From Bacteroidales bacterium UBA1195 (GTDB lineage Bacteria; Bacteroidota; Bacteroidia; Bacteroidales; WCHB1-69): a DNA stretch of 16,542 nucleotides. Each line of letters starts with the position of its first letter. Position 1 is the stretch's first letter. The position numbers and the translations under genes were made by a program. The notes beneath the pieces were generated by a model. That model saw only the letters and a list, made by a program, of their open reading frames with translations, was not told the DNA's origin and searched no databases. This document shows, one piece after another, positions 7,531 through 14,512 of the stretch. Location of the stretch: assembly GCA_002309855.1 (NCBI GenBank), contig DBYD01000006.1:1-16542 (forward strand). Direction: 5' to 3'.

Positions 7531-8751
7531 TTGAACACCAACCGATACATCGCACAAAGGCTGCTTCCGCGTAATGGGAGGCGATTTTCAAAACCCATAC
7601 TATGGATTGCCACCATCAGTGTGGGTTTAGGCGTTTGTGTAATGATTTGGGCGTTCGCGATCACGAGCGGATTTCGCAAAGAGATTAGGGAGAAAGTGGT
7701 CGGATTTGGATCCCATATTGTCATTCAGCGTTTTGACAACAACCAATCGTATGAGAAACAACCGTTTTCCACACATTCACTGCCACTTTCCAAAATAGAG
7801 CGGCTTCCAAATGTCCGCTGTGTACAAAAATGTGCAAGCAAAGCCGGCATCATACAAACCAACGAAGAGATTGAAGGAATCCTGTTCAAAGGGATAGACA
7901 GCAATTATGATTCCAGTTTTTTCACCCGACACCTGATCCGGGGACATTTTCCAAATTATGCACATGAGAGTGAGACCAACGATATTTTGATTTCCTCCCA
8001 CCTTGCAAACAGGCTGCAACTGGACACGGGAGAAAAAATCAGGGTATATTTCATCCAAAACCCTGTGCGGCAGCGCAGCTTCAATATCGCCGGCATATAT
8101 AACACCGGGCTGGGAAACTATGACCAAACCTACGCGCTATGCGCAATCCGACACATCCAAAAACTCAATAACTGGACGGAAGACAGTGTGGATGCAATTG
8201 AAATCCTGCTGCATGATTTTGACAAAATGGAAAACACATGCAACCGGATCAACCATGCACTCCCCTACCAGCTGACCGCTGAAACCACAAAAAAAATGCA
8301 TCCGGACATGTTCGAATGGATAGCATTGTTTGACCAGAATGTGATCGTACTGGTGATACTGATTACTATAGTAGTATGCATTACATTAATTTCCACATTA
8401 CTTACGATTACATTAGAACAAATCCCCGCCATCGGCATGCTGCAAACACTTGGATGCACAACCAAAGACATCCGGAACATTTTTCTTTTCATCAGCAGAA
8501 GGATCCTGTTGAAAGGAATGCTTATCGGCAATGCAGCAGCCCTGCTGTTCTGCATGATGCAACAAAAAACGCACATATTACGGCTGGATCCGAAAAACTA
8601 TTTCATGGATTACGTGCCGATGCTGTGCCAATGGCAACATATTTTAGGCATCAACCTGTCAGTATTTGCCGTCGGAATCTGTTTTCTGCTGATTCCATCC
8701 CACTTTGTCACCAAACAAATCCGCATTGTGGATGCGTTGGACACCAAATAA
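7531..8751 (+). CDS. ABC transporter permease of the FtsX / LolC-LolE type
   Basis: This 406-residue inner-membrane protein has the LolC/LolE plan. TM1 at ~22-45 follows a short cytoplasmic N-terminus (NTNRYIAQRLLPRNGRRFSK). A large periplasmic domain spans ~46-268. TM2-4 lie at ~270-292, ~322-340 and ~373-393. The FtsX signature EQIPAIGMLQTLGCTTKDIR after TM2 matches the ER..EIGilralG pattern. LolCDE-type systems extract lipoproteins from the inner membrane, but neither an ATPase (LolD) nor LolA is in the window, so the substrate is inferred. No ATG exists before TM1: the frame runs from the serS TAA through four codons to CTG 7528 and TTG 7531. The next ATG (residue 38) would destroy TM1, so TTG is chosen. 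No clear Shine-Dalgarno is visible, suggesting coupling to serS termination. Confidence 0.88.
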   Translation: MNTNRYIAQRLLPRNGRRFSKPILWIATISVGLGVCVMIWAFAITSGFRKEIREKVVGFGSHIVIQRFDNNQSYEKQPFSTHSLPLSKIERLPNVRCVQKCASKAGIIQTNEEIEGILFKGIDSNYDSSFFTRHLIRGHFPNYAHESETNDILISSHLANRLQLDTGEKIRVYFIQNPVRQRSFNIAGIYNTGLGNYDQTYALCAIRHIQKLNNWTEDSVDAIEILLHDFDKMENTCNRINHALPYQLTAETTKKMHPDMFEWIALFDQNVIVLVILITIVVCITLISTLLTITLEQIPAIGMLQTLGCTTKDIRNIFLFISRRILLKGMLIGNAAALLFCMMQQKTHILRLDPKNYFMDYVPMLCQWQHILGINLSVFAVGICFLLIPSHFVTKQIRIVDALDTK

Positions 8752-8863
8752 AAAAAATAGCATGTATTTACATATTTTTCATATATATATAGTTTAACAT
8801 ACCATACACATAGGAAATGATGTGTGTTTTTTTTCTACCTTTGCAACCTGAATTGACAAGTTT
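8752..8863. other. AT-rich intergenic region upstream of the Hdr-like operon
   Basis: This 112-bp stretch is strongly AT-rich, with an (AT)n run at about 8781-8790. It holds the -7 box of the next operon. ATGT/ACAT around 8762-8773 could form only a 4-bp stem before a T-run, too weak to call a terminator. Confidence 0.6.
8836..8843 (+). promoter_or_regulatory. Bacteroidota -7 box (TACCTTTG) for the Hdr-like operon
   Basis: TACCTTTG matches TAnnTTTG exactly and ends 20 nt before ATG 8864, giving a predicted leader of only ~10-15 nt. A T-rich tract lies just upstream. No TTTG is found at the expected -33 spacing. Its location in the largest gap of the plus-strand run supports a separate transcription unit for the three redox genes and perhaps cca. 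Confidence 0.6.
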
Positions 8864-9895
8864 ATGAAACAAGCAGCAGATTGCATTATCATTGGGGGCG
8901 GACCCGCTGGATTACAAGCGGCTGGTCGTCTGGCACAGGCAGGATACCATGCGACGGTTCTGGAAAAAGAGGAAACCGTCGGGGGGAAACTGAACAAATG
9001 GGATAAACTTTTTCCTGACTTTTATGATGCAAAAAAGCTGAAAAAACAGCTTGAAGACGACTGCGCATCATCCGATGTGACCTTGCTGACCGGAGCTGAA
9101 GCCGTCAAGGTGGAGCCGGAAAGCAGCATGTGGAAAGTTACCGTTAAGGACGGACGCACACTGTCTGCGCCAAGTGTTCTGCTCTGCACCGGATTCGAAC
9201 CGTTCGACGCCACCCGCAAGGAGGAATACGGCTACGGCATATATCCGGATGTGATATCCTCCGTGGAGCTGGAGGCAATGATCGGTAAAGGGGAAATAAA
9301 AACCAGGAACGGCAGGACACCGAAATCCGTCGCCTACATACAGTGTGTGGGTTCGCGGGATGAGAAGACCGGAAACCACTATTGTTCCGTAAACTGTTGC
9401 ATCTGCGCTGTCAAACAATGTATTGAGGTCAAGCAGATTTTACCGGAGGCAAACCAATATTGCTTTTACATGGACCTGCGCATGACCGGCCAGCATTTTG
9501 AGGAGCGTTACCGTGAATCGCAGGAGAAATATAATGTCCACTTTATCCGTGGACGGGTTTCTGAAACCGCTCTGACGCAAGACGGCCGCATCCAGGTAAA
9601 AGCGGAAGACACGCTGCTTTCGCGTCCCGTCAAGATGACCGTGGATCTGCTGGTGCTGATGGTCGGCATGGAGCCATCCCCCTCCACCAGACATTTTGCA
9701 GAGGAACTGCAGATGTCAGACCCATATGGATTCTACCTCTCCCAAGACCATGAAAGCGACGACAACATCACACGGCACGCAGGCATATTCCTGGCAGGCA
9801 GCGGAAAACGGCCCATGGCCATACCTAAAACCAGAAAGGACGCCGATGCGGCGGCATGGGAGATCATCAGCTATCTGAAACAGCACACACGATAA
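8864..9895 (+). CDS. HdrA-like FAD/iron-sulfur oxidoreductase subunit
   Basis: This 343-residue flavoprotein resembles the central domain of heterodisulfide reductase HdrA and the QmoA group. A dinucleotide-binding fold starts at once: IIIGGGPAGLQAAGRL (8-23), with GxGxxG at 11-16 and the acidic end of strand 2 at VLEKE. A second FAD contact, LLCTGFEPFD, lies at 106-115. The diagnostic part is CX12CX3CC: Cys161, Cys174, Cys178 and Cys179 (YCSVNCCICAVKQ), the spacing known to hold a [4Fe-4S] cluster near FAD in HdrA. The C-terminal GIFLAGSGKRPMAIPKTRKD resembles the closing FAD motif. It lacks the extra N-terminal domain and the ferredoxin-type clusters of methanogen HdrA, so it is a minimal form. 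It lies 12 nt before the HdrC-like gene. The electron donor is unknown. Confidence 0.88.
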   Translation: MKQAADCIIIGGGPAGLQAAGRLAQAGYHATVLEKEETVGGKLNKWDKLFPDFYDAKKLKKQLEDDCASSDVTLLTGAEAVKVEPESSMWKVTVKDGRTLSAPSVLLCTGFEPFDATRKEEYGYGIYPDVISSVELEAMIGKGEIKTRNGRTPKSVAYIQCVGSRDEKTGNHYCSVNCCICAVKQCIEVKQILPEANQYCFYMDLRMTGQHFEERYRESQEKYNVHFIRGRVSETALTQDGRIQVKAEDTLLSRPVKMTVDLLVLMVGMEPSPSTRHFAEELQMSDPYGFYLSQDHESDDNITRHAGIFLAGSGKRPMAIPKTRKDADAAAWEIISYLKQHTR

Positions 9896-9907
9896 AGGAA
9901 GAGAAAA

Positions 9908-10240
9908 ATGAAGGCTTTCGGCTTCAACCTGCAGAAGACACGCACATACGAGATTGACACAACGCATTCCCCTTGTGAGGAATTGGAACATGCAGTCCCG
10001 TCATTCCGGCAATGCATGTTCTGCGGCAGCTGCGCAGCAACCTGTTCCGCCAACAGCCATATCGACTTCAACATTCTCCGCTATAACCTGCTGTTCCGTC
10101 GCGGCACACGGCAAGAAATCGCCAACAACCTGGACAACTGCATGCTCTGTGGAAAATGCAGCCTTGTCTGCCCGCGCGGTGTCAACACCAGGGCAATGAT
10201 TATGGAAATGAGAAAAGAACTGCAAACCGACAAACCATGA
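9908..10240 (+). CDS. HdrC-like two-cluster ferredoxin subunit
   Basis: This small 110-residue soluble protein has two [4Fe-4S] motifs: C36, C39, C42, C46 (CMFCGSCAATC) and C78, C81, C84, C88 (CMLCGKCSLVCPRG). The clusters are separated by a helical linker (FNILRYNLLFRR), as in HdrC, where such clusters pass electrons between the HdrA flavoprotein and the HdrB active site. It sits between an HdrA-like and an HdrB-containing gene; its TGA overlaps the next ATG (ATGA, 10237-10240). A weak AAGGAAG stands before the ATG. Assignment as an Hdr-type electron relay is firm as a family; the true partner proteins are inferred from the operon. Confidence 0.88.
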   Translation: MKAFGFNLQKTRTYEIDTTHSPCEELEHAVPSFRQCMFCGSCAATCSANSHIDFNILRYNLLFRRGTRQEIANNLDNCMLCGKCSLVCPRGVNTRAMIMEMRKELQTDKP

Positions 10241-12021
10241 GCAGCGCATATCATCCCTTTGTTATCCCCTTCTGTGCAGGCGCCCTGATATTATTCGCAA
10301 TCCTGATTGCCAAATTCATCCTTTGGATTCACAGGCTTTCCGCAAACCAGAAAAGGCGCTGCCTGCGCAATATTGTCTCCTGGAAGACACTGGCCGCAAT
10401 ATGGGAATGCATTCGGGAATGCCTGTTCCACCGGAACATCTTCAAACGCAACTTCGTTTTGGGATACATGCACCTCAGCTTCGCACTGGGATGGTTCCTG
10501 CTGATTGTGGTCGGCAAGGCGGAGGCATCGTGCTACAGCCACACCTTTTGGGAGGAGCCGTGGATGGCAATCTTTTTCCGTTTTTTTGAAGACGGGCGCA
10601 CAGACTATTGGAAGCCAGGGCTCTTCACCTTCGTAATGGACATGCTGCTGGCCTGGATCCTTTCAGGCATCCTGCTTGCCATATGCAAAAGGATATACAG
10701 CCGTCTGCTCGGCATGAGAAGGACGACAAGGCACAAATGGTATGACCGGGTCGGAATCATTGCGTTGTGGAGCATATTCCCCTGCCGGCTGCTGGCCGAA
10801 AGCGTCACCGCGTCGCTGCGGCACAACGGAGGATGGCTTACACAAACTGTGGGGGATGCCCTCGCGTTCCTGCCGGCAGAGACACTCCAACTGCCCCTCT
10901 GGTGGCTCTATTCCATTGTATTGTGCCTCTTTTTCCTTTGCCTGCCCTTCACCCGATTCATGCACATCTTTGCAGAGATGCTGCTGGTGTTCCTGCGCAA
11001 ATGGGGCGTTGTGGAGGAAGAGCGTGAGACCGGCTACACCAGCGTGGAGGCCAATGCCTGCTCCCGCTGTGGGCTCTGCATTGACGTGTGCCCGCTGAAC
11101 ACTGCCGCCGGAATGCACGATGTGCAGTCAGTCTATTTCATCCGTGACATCCGGCAGCACAGCCTGACAGATGCGGTGGCCGACAACTGCCTGCTCTGCA
11201 ACCGCTGTGTTGAGGTCTGTCCGGTCGGAATACAGACCACCATGATGCGTCAGATACATCGGGGGATGCGGAAAGATGAGGACCCCTCAAAAGAATACTA
11301 CAGCTACCTGCCGCAGGGTGAAGCCGACAAAACAGGATACGATGTGGTCTATTTCGCCGGATGCATGTCACACCTTGGCGGCGGAATCATCCCGGCCATG
11401 CAGACCATATTCCGCAAGTCCGGCGACAGCAATCTGTTTCTCGATGAAGGGAAAAACCTGTGCTGCGGCCGTCCGCTGCGTCAGCAGGGATATACGGCAC
11501 AAGCCGACCAAATGCGGGACAAACTGGAAAAACTCATCAACCAAAGCGGTGCAAAAAAACTGGTGACATCTTGCCCCATCTGTTACCATTCATTCAAACA
11601 GGAATATAATCTGGACATACCCGTACAGCACCATACAGAATACATACGGCAATGCCTTGCCGAAGGCCGTATTGCTGTCCGGAACAGATCGGCACGGTAC
11701 GCCTACCATGACCCGTGCGAACTGGGTAGAGGCGAAGCGATATATGACGAACCGCGTGAAATCCTGCAGGCCATCGGCACACTGTGCAAGGTTCCTTCCG
11801 AAAGGAAGGATGCCCTATGCTGCGGACACAGCTTGGGGAACACCGCACTGGACAGCCGCAAACAGAATCTGATCCGGGACGAAGCGCTGCAGACACTGTG
11901 TGCAGACCATCCGGACATCCTGGCCACCGCCTGCCCGCTCTGCAAAAAGGCCTTCCTGAACGGCAACAGGCGGCTGCCTGTCAGGGATGTGGCGGAAATT
12001 GTCGCAGAACAGTTGCAATAA
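10237..12021 (+). CDS. Fused HdrE-HdrC-HdrB-like membrane reductase
   Basis: This 594-residue fusion is started at ATG 10237 because of the ATGA overlap; a frame open from 10156 only adds shadow sequence of hdrC. Residues 1-255 form a membrane domain with segments near 8-30, 72-93, 128-151, 171-190 and 222-252, resembling the cytochrome b subunits NarI/HdrE. His79 (GYMHLSFALGW) and His243 (FMHIFAEML) are candidate heme ligands. Two [4Fe-4S] motifs follow: C275/278/281/285 and C318/321/324/328. Two HdrB-type CCG domains complete it: C376, C409-C410, C446/C449 and C494, C528-C529, C566/C569. Both have all five cysteines at canonical spacing (CX32CCX35CXXC and CX33CCX36CXXC). This resembles HdrE and HdrD joined in one chain. 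A membrane-linked disulfide or related reductase, perhaps quinone-coupled, is inferred; the substrate is unknown. Confidence 0.85.
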   Translation: MSSAYHPFVIPFCAGALILFAILIAKFILWIHRLSANQKRRCLRNIVSWKTLAAIWECIRECLFHRNIFKRNFVLGYMHLSFALGWFLLIVVGKAEASCYSHTFWEEPWMAIFFRFFEDGRTDYWKPGLFTFVMDMLLAWILSGILLAICKRIYSRLLGMRRTTRHKWYDRVGIIALWSIFPCRLLAESVTASLRHNGGWLTQTVGDALAFLPAETLQLPLWWLYSIVLCLFFLCLPFTRFMHIFAEMLLVFLRKWGVVEEERETGYTSVEANACSRCGLCIDVCPLNTAAGMHDVQSVYFIRDIRQHSLTDAVADNCLLCNRCVEVCPVGIQTTMMRQIHRGMRKDEDPSKEYYSYLPQGEADKTGYDVVYFAGCMSHLGGGIIPAMQTIFRKSGDSNLFLDEGKNLCCGRPLRQQGYTAQADQMRDKLEKLINQSGAKKLVTSCPICYHSFKQEYNLDIPVQHHTEYIRQCLAEGRIAVRNRSARYAYHDPCELGRGEAIYDEPREILQAIGTLCKVPSERKDALCCGHSLGNTALDSRKQNLIRDEALQTLCADHPDILATACPLCKKAFLNGNRRLPVRDVAEIVAEQLQ

Positions 12022-12025
12022 TCCC

Positions 12026-13477
12026 ATGGAAAACCTCACAAAAGAACTTTGGCATCCGATTTTCCAGGCGGTCAGCAAGACTGCCGGGGCAATGGGAGTG
12101 GACTGCTACGCTATTGGAGGATTTGTGCGTGACCTACTGCTGAAACGCCCTTGCACCGACATTGACATTGTGGCTGTGGGCAGCGGGATAGAACTGGCAC
12201 GTCGCACAGCGGAGACTCTGGATCTTCCGCCGCAGTCGGTATCGGTTTTCAAACACTACGGCACAGCCATGTTCCACTATGAGAACATGGAGATCGAATT
12301 TGTGGGGGCACGCAAGGAATCATACTCCCCCGACTCACGCAACCCGAGCGTGGAGACCGGCAGCCTTGAGGATGACCAATGCCGCCGCGACTTCACAATA
12401 AATGCGCTGGCAATTTCCCTGTGCGAAAAAAACTATGGCACTCTCATTGACCCGTTTAACGGATTGGAGGATTTGCGCAAGAAGGTGATCCGCACCCCAT
12501 TGGATCCTCTGCGAACCTTTTCGGACGACCCGCTGCGCATCATGCGGGCAATCCGTTTCGCCACCCAGCTGAACTTCTCGATTGACATGCACACACTTGA
12601 GGCCATCCACGAAGAGTCCGAACGGCTGGACATTGTGTCAAAAGAGCGCATTGTGACCGAACTCAACAAGATCCTGCTCAGCCGCAAGCCATCAATCGGA
12701 TTCACACTCATGGACCTGACCGGAGTCCTGGACCGTGTGCTCCCATGGATTTCAAACCTGAAAGGTGTGGAGTGCATTAACAACCAGGGGCACAAGGACA
12801 ACTTTTTCCATACCATGGAGGTTGTGGACAAAATAGCCGCCAACACAAACAACCTGTGGCTCTGCTGGGCGGCACTGCTGCATGATGTAGGCAAGCCGCA
12901 GACCAAGCGCTACCTGCCGGAAACCGGATGGACATTCCACCAGCATGAGGCAGTCGGTTCCAAAATGGTGCCGAAAATATTCCGCACCCTGAAAATGCCG
13001 CAGAATGAAAAGATGGCATACGTGAAAAAACTGGTATACATGCACCTGCGCCCGATCGCCCTGGTGGAGGACAATGTTACGGATTCAGCAGTGCGTCGGC
13101 TGCTGTTTGATGCCGGCGATGACATTGACGACCTTATGATGCTCTGTGAAGCCGACATCACCTCAAAAAACCAAGAGAAGGTCAAGCATCTGCTACGAAA
13201 CTTTGAACATGTTCGGAAAAAACTGAAAGACATAGAAGAAAAAGACAGGGTCCGTAATTTCCAACCACCCATTGACGGATTGTTCATCATGAAAATGTAC
13301 GGACTGGATCCCGGCAAAGAGGTTGGCATCCTAAAAAGTGCCATCCGCGAAGCCATTTTGGACGGCGTAATCGGGAACAATTTTGAGGATGCCCTGCAGC
13401 TGTTGACTGAGAAAGCCGCCCAAATGGGCTTACAGCCTGTGGCAACAGAGACACAGCCTACTCAAACATCAATGTGA
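12026..13477 (+). CDS. cca: CCA tRNA nucleotidyltransferase with HD domain
   Basis: This 483-residue cytoplasmic enzyme adds or repairs the 3' CCA of tRNAs from CTP and ATP. The class II polymerase head has GGFVRD (31-36), the metal-binding D45-I-D47, the RRDFTINALA block (120-129) that precedes nucleotide selection, and DPLRIMRAIRFA (168-179). A C-terminal HD phosphohydrolase domain follows, with FHTMEVV (261-267) and the H286-D287 pair in ALLHDVGK. This length is usual for the HD-containing version in Bacteroidota. The ATG at 12026 is chosen, 4 nt after the HdrECB stop; a longer frame from 11987 would overlap that gene with shadow sequence. The 3' end overlaps the convergent SAM-hydrolase-family gene by 20 nt. 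Confidence 0.95.
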   Translation: MENLTKELWHPIFQAVSKTAGAMGVDCYAIGGFVRDLLLKRPCTDIDIVAVGSGIELARRTAETLDLPPQSVSVFKHYGTAMFHYENMEIEFVGARKESYSPDSRNPSVETGSLEDDQCRRDFTINALAISLCEKNYGTLIDPFNGLEDLRKKVIRTPLDPLRTFSDDPLRIMRAIRFATQLNFSIDMHTLEAIHEESERLDIVSKERIVTELNKILLSRKPSIGFTLMDLTGVLDRVLPWISNLKGVECINNQGHKDNFFHTMEVVDKIAANTNNLWLCWAALLHDVGKPQTKRYLPETGWTFHQHEAVGSKMVPKIFRTLKMPQNEKMAYVKKLVYMHLRPIALVEDNVTDSAVRRLLFDAGDDIDDLMMLCEADITSKNQEKVKHLLRNFEHVRKKLKDIEEKDRVRNFQPPIDGLFIMKMYGLDPGKEVGILKSAIREAILDGVIGNNFEDALQLLTEKAAQMGLQPVATETQPTQTSM

Positions 13478-14321
13478 CACTGTCTCCGATTCCACTCCGC
13501 AAATCATCCGACCCGTACAATGTGGCGGCAAGTGAAGCATTTTTCTGTCCCAACTCCACATAACCAGATGCATTGACCACAGCAAAACCCTTACCCTCAG
13601 CCACACTCAGATATCGCTTACACAATCTGAAATCTTTCAGCCTTTCAAACATTCGGCCTACCTGCACAGTCAGCTTCTTTCTGGACTGCGCCACTGAAAG
13701 CAACAGAGGTTCCCTAATATCAGTAATCAGGTTCCCACGGGCGTCAATATGCAGAATTCGTCCCCCAACACTGTTTTCAGTAGGTGTGAGGGCTGGCAGA
13801 ACCATCTTCTCCAACCATTGTTCCGGATATGGTTCCCCCAACTCCGACAAACGGCACCCTGCAGAAAGACGGGCCGCTGCATCCGCATAATAGTTTAATG
13901 CATTAAAGGTATTGTATTGATTGTAATCGGCATGTGCGGCCAACTTGACAACTTCGTGCAGGTTGGCAAATTCCGGGTCAATCAGGGAAAGAATGCCATT
14001 GTTCTCCAACAAAAAAAACTGTTCCCGGCACCGGACAGCCAAAAAATCAAGAAAAGGCAGCGGACGCTCCCTATTGGCCACTTTGCGCAACTGATCGGAA
14101 GTCAATTCCCTGACATCCACCACATGAACCGTCTCTTCCGGAAAGGCCCAACAGGCAGAAGAAAGCAGATAGGCGGCATGTAGCCGGCCTCCGTTATGAA
14201 CATCATGGGAAATATCTGCAAACACCGCTCCCGGATGAACCCGCCAGACATGTGCCTTGAATAGGGCCGAATACGGGTCTCCAATCCCCCAATCCGTTGT
14301 GAATGTAATGATTCCGCTCAT
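13458..14321 (-). CDS. SAM hydroxide adenosyltransferase-family protein (divergent)
   Basis: This 287-residue protein belongs to the fold of SAM hydrolases, chlorinases and fluorinases (formerly DUF62). The N-terminal domain opens with GIITFTTDWGIGDPYSALFK (3-22) and PGAVFADISHDV (30-41), and has LLENNGILSLI (104-114), equivalent to the usual PDNGLLS. The C-terminal beta domain has GGRILHIDARGNLITDI (186-202) and VNASGYVELGQKNASLA (249-265). The usual VDPGVGT.R loop, which holds Asp and Arg of the Asp-Arg-His triad, is missing: VHVVDVRELTSD (65-76) replaces it. Canonical SAM hydrolysis is therefore uncertain. ATG 14321 is chosen because it starts right at the family domain and lies after a -7 box; the frame extends to 14417 but adds only a basic, unmatched tail. 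Confidence 0.82.
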   Translation of the reverse strand: MSGIITFTTDWGIGDPYSALFKAHVWRVHPGAVFADISHDVHNGGRLHAAYLLSSACWAFPEETVHVVDVRELTSDQLRKVANRERPLPFLDFLAVRCREQFFLLENNGILSLIDPEFANLHEVVKLAAHADYNQYNTFNALNYYADAAARLSAGCRLSELGEPYPEQWLEKMVLPALTPTENSVGGRILHIDARGNLITDIREPLLLSVAQSRKKLTVQVGRMFERLKDFRLCKRYLSVAEGKGFAVVNASGYVELGQKNASLAATLYGSDDLRSGIGDSVTLMFE

Positions 14322-14360
14322 AAAACGTTTTGTATTCCGATAGCCGTTCAAATTAAAATG

Positions 14361-14368
14361 CAAAAATA
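14361..14368 (-). promoter_or_regulatory. Bacteroidota -7 box (TATTTTTG) for the SAM-hydrolase-family gene
   Basis: On the minus strand the bases read TATTTTTG, an exact TAnnTTTG match, about 40 nt before ATG 14321. Its position inside the longer open frame argues for the shorter start. No well-spaced -33 element is seen. Confidence 0.45.
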
Positions 14369-14458
14369 ACCATTTTAGCAATCGCTTTTTCATCCCAACA
14401 TAATAAATCGGACACAATTTTTTTTTGTCAAACCCGTTTTATCATCCGATATTTTACT

Positions 14459-14466
14459 TACTTTTG
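14459..14466 (+). promoter_or_regulatory. Bacteroidota -7 box (TACTTTTG) for the flavodiiron operon
   Basis: TACTTTTG matches TAnnTTTG, giving a leader of about 40 nt before ATG 14513. An 8-bp palindrome CAATATTG (14467-14474) abuts it, over the expected start of transcription. A -33 TTTG at normal spacing is not present; GTTTT at 14436-14440 is a poor match. Confidence 0.6.
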
Positions 14467-14512
14467 CAATATTGACCATTCACATTGAATTACACGGAAC
14501 ACAATATACACT

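Noticed and set aside
8752..8790. Possible terminator after the permease gene
   Set aside because: The only stem is about 4 bp with a tiny loop, in AT-rich DNA where such pairs are common.
10156..10236. Longer N-terminus for the HdrECB fusion
   Set aside because: These 27 codons are the shadow of hdrC; the ATGA overlap at 10237 and the hydrophobic segment right after it mark the real start.
8864..12021. Calling the cluster qmoABC or methanogen hdr
   Set aside because: There is no QmoB-like second flavoprotein, the third gene carries CCG domains that QmoC lacks, and nothing else suggests methanogenesis or sulfate reduction; the layout is described by domains instead.
11987..12025. Longer N-terminus for the CCA enzyme
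   Set aside because: It would read out of frame through the end of the HdrECB gene and adds no family sequence.
13573..14183. Plus-strand frames opposite the SAM-hydrolase-family gene
   Set aside because: They have no recognisable domain, while the minus frame carries both family domains.
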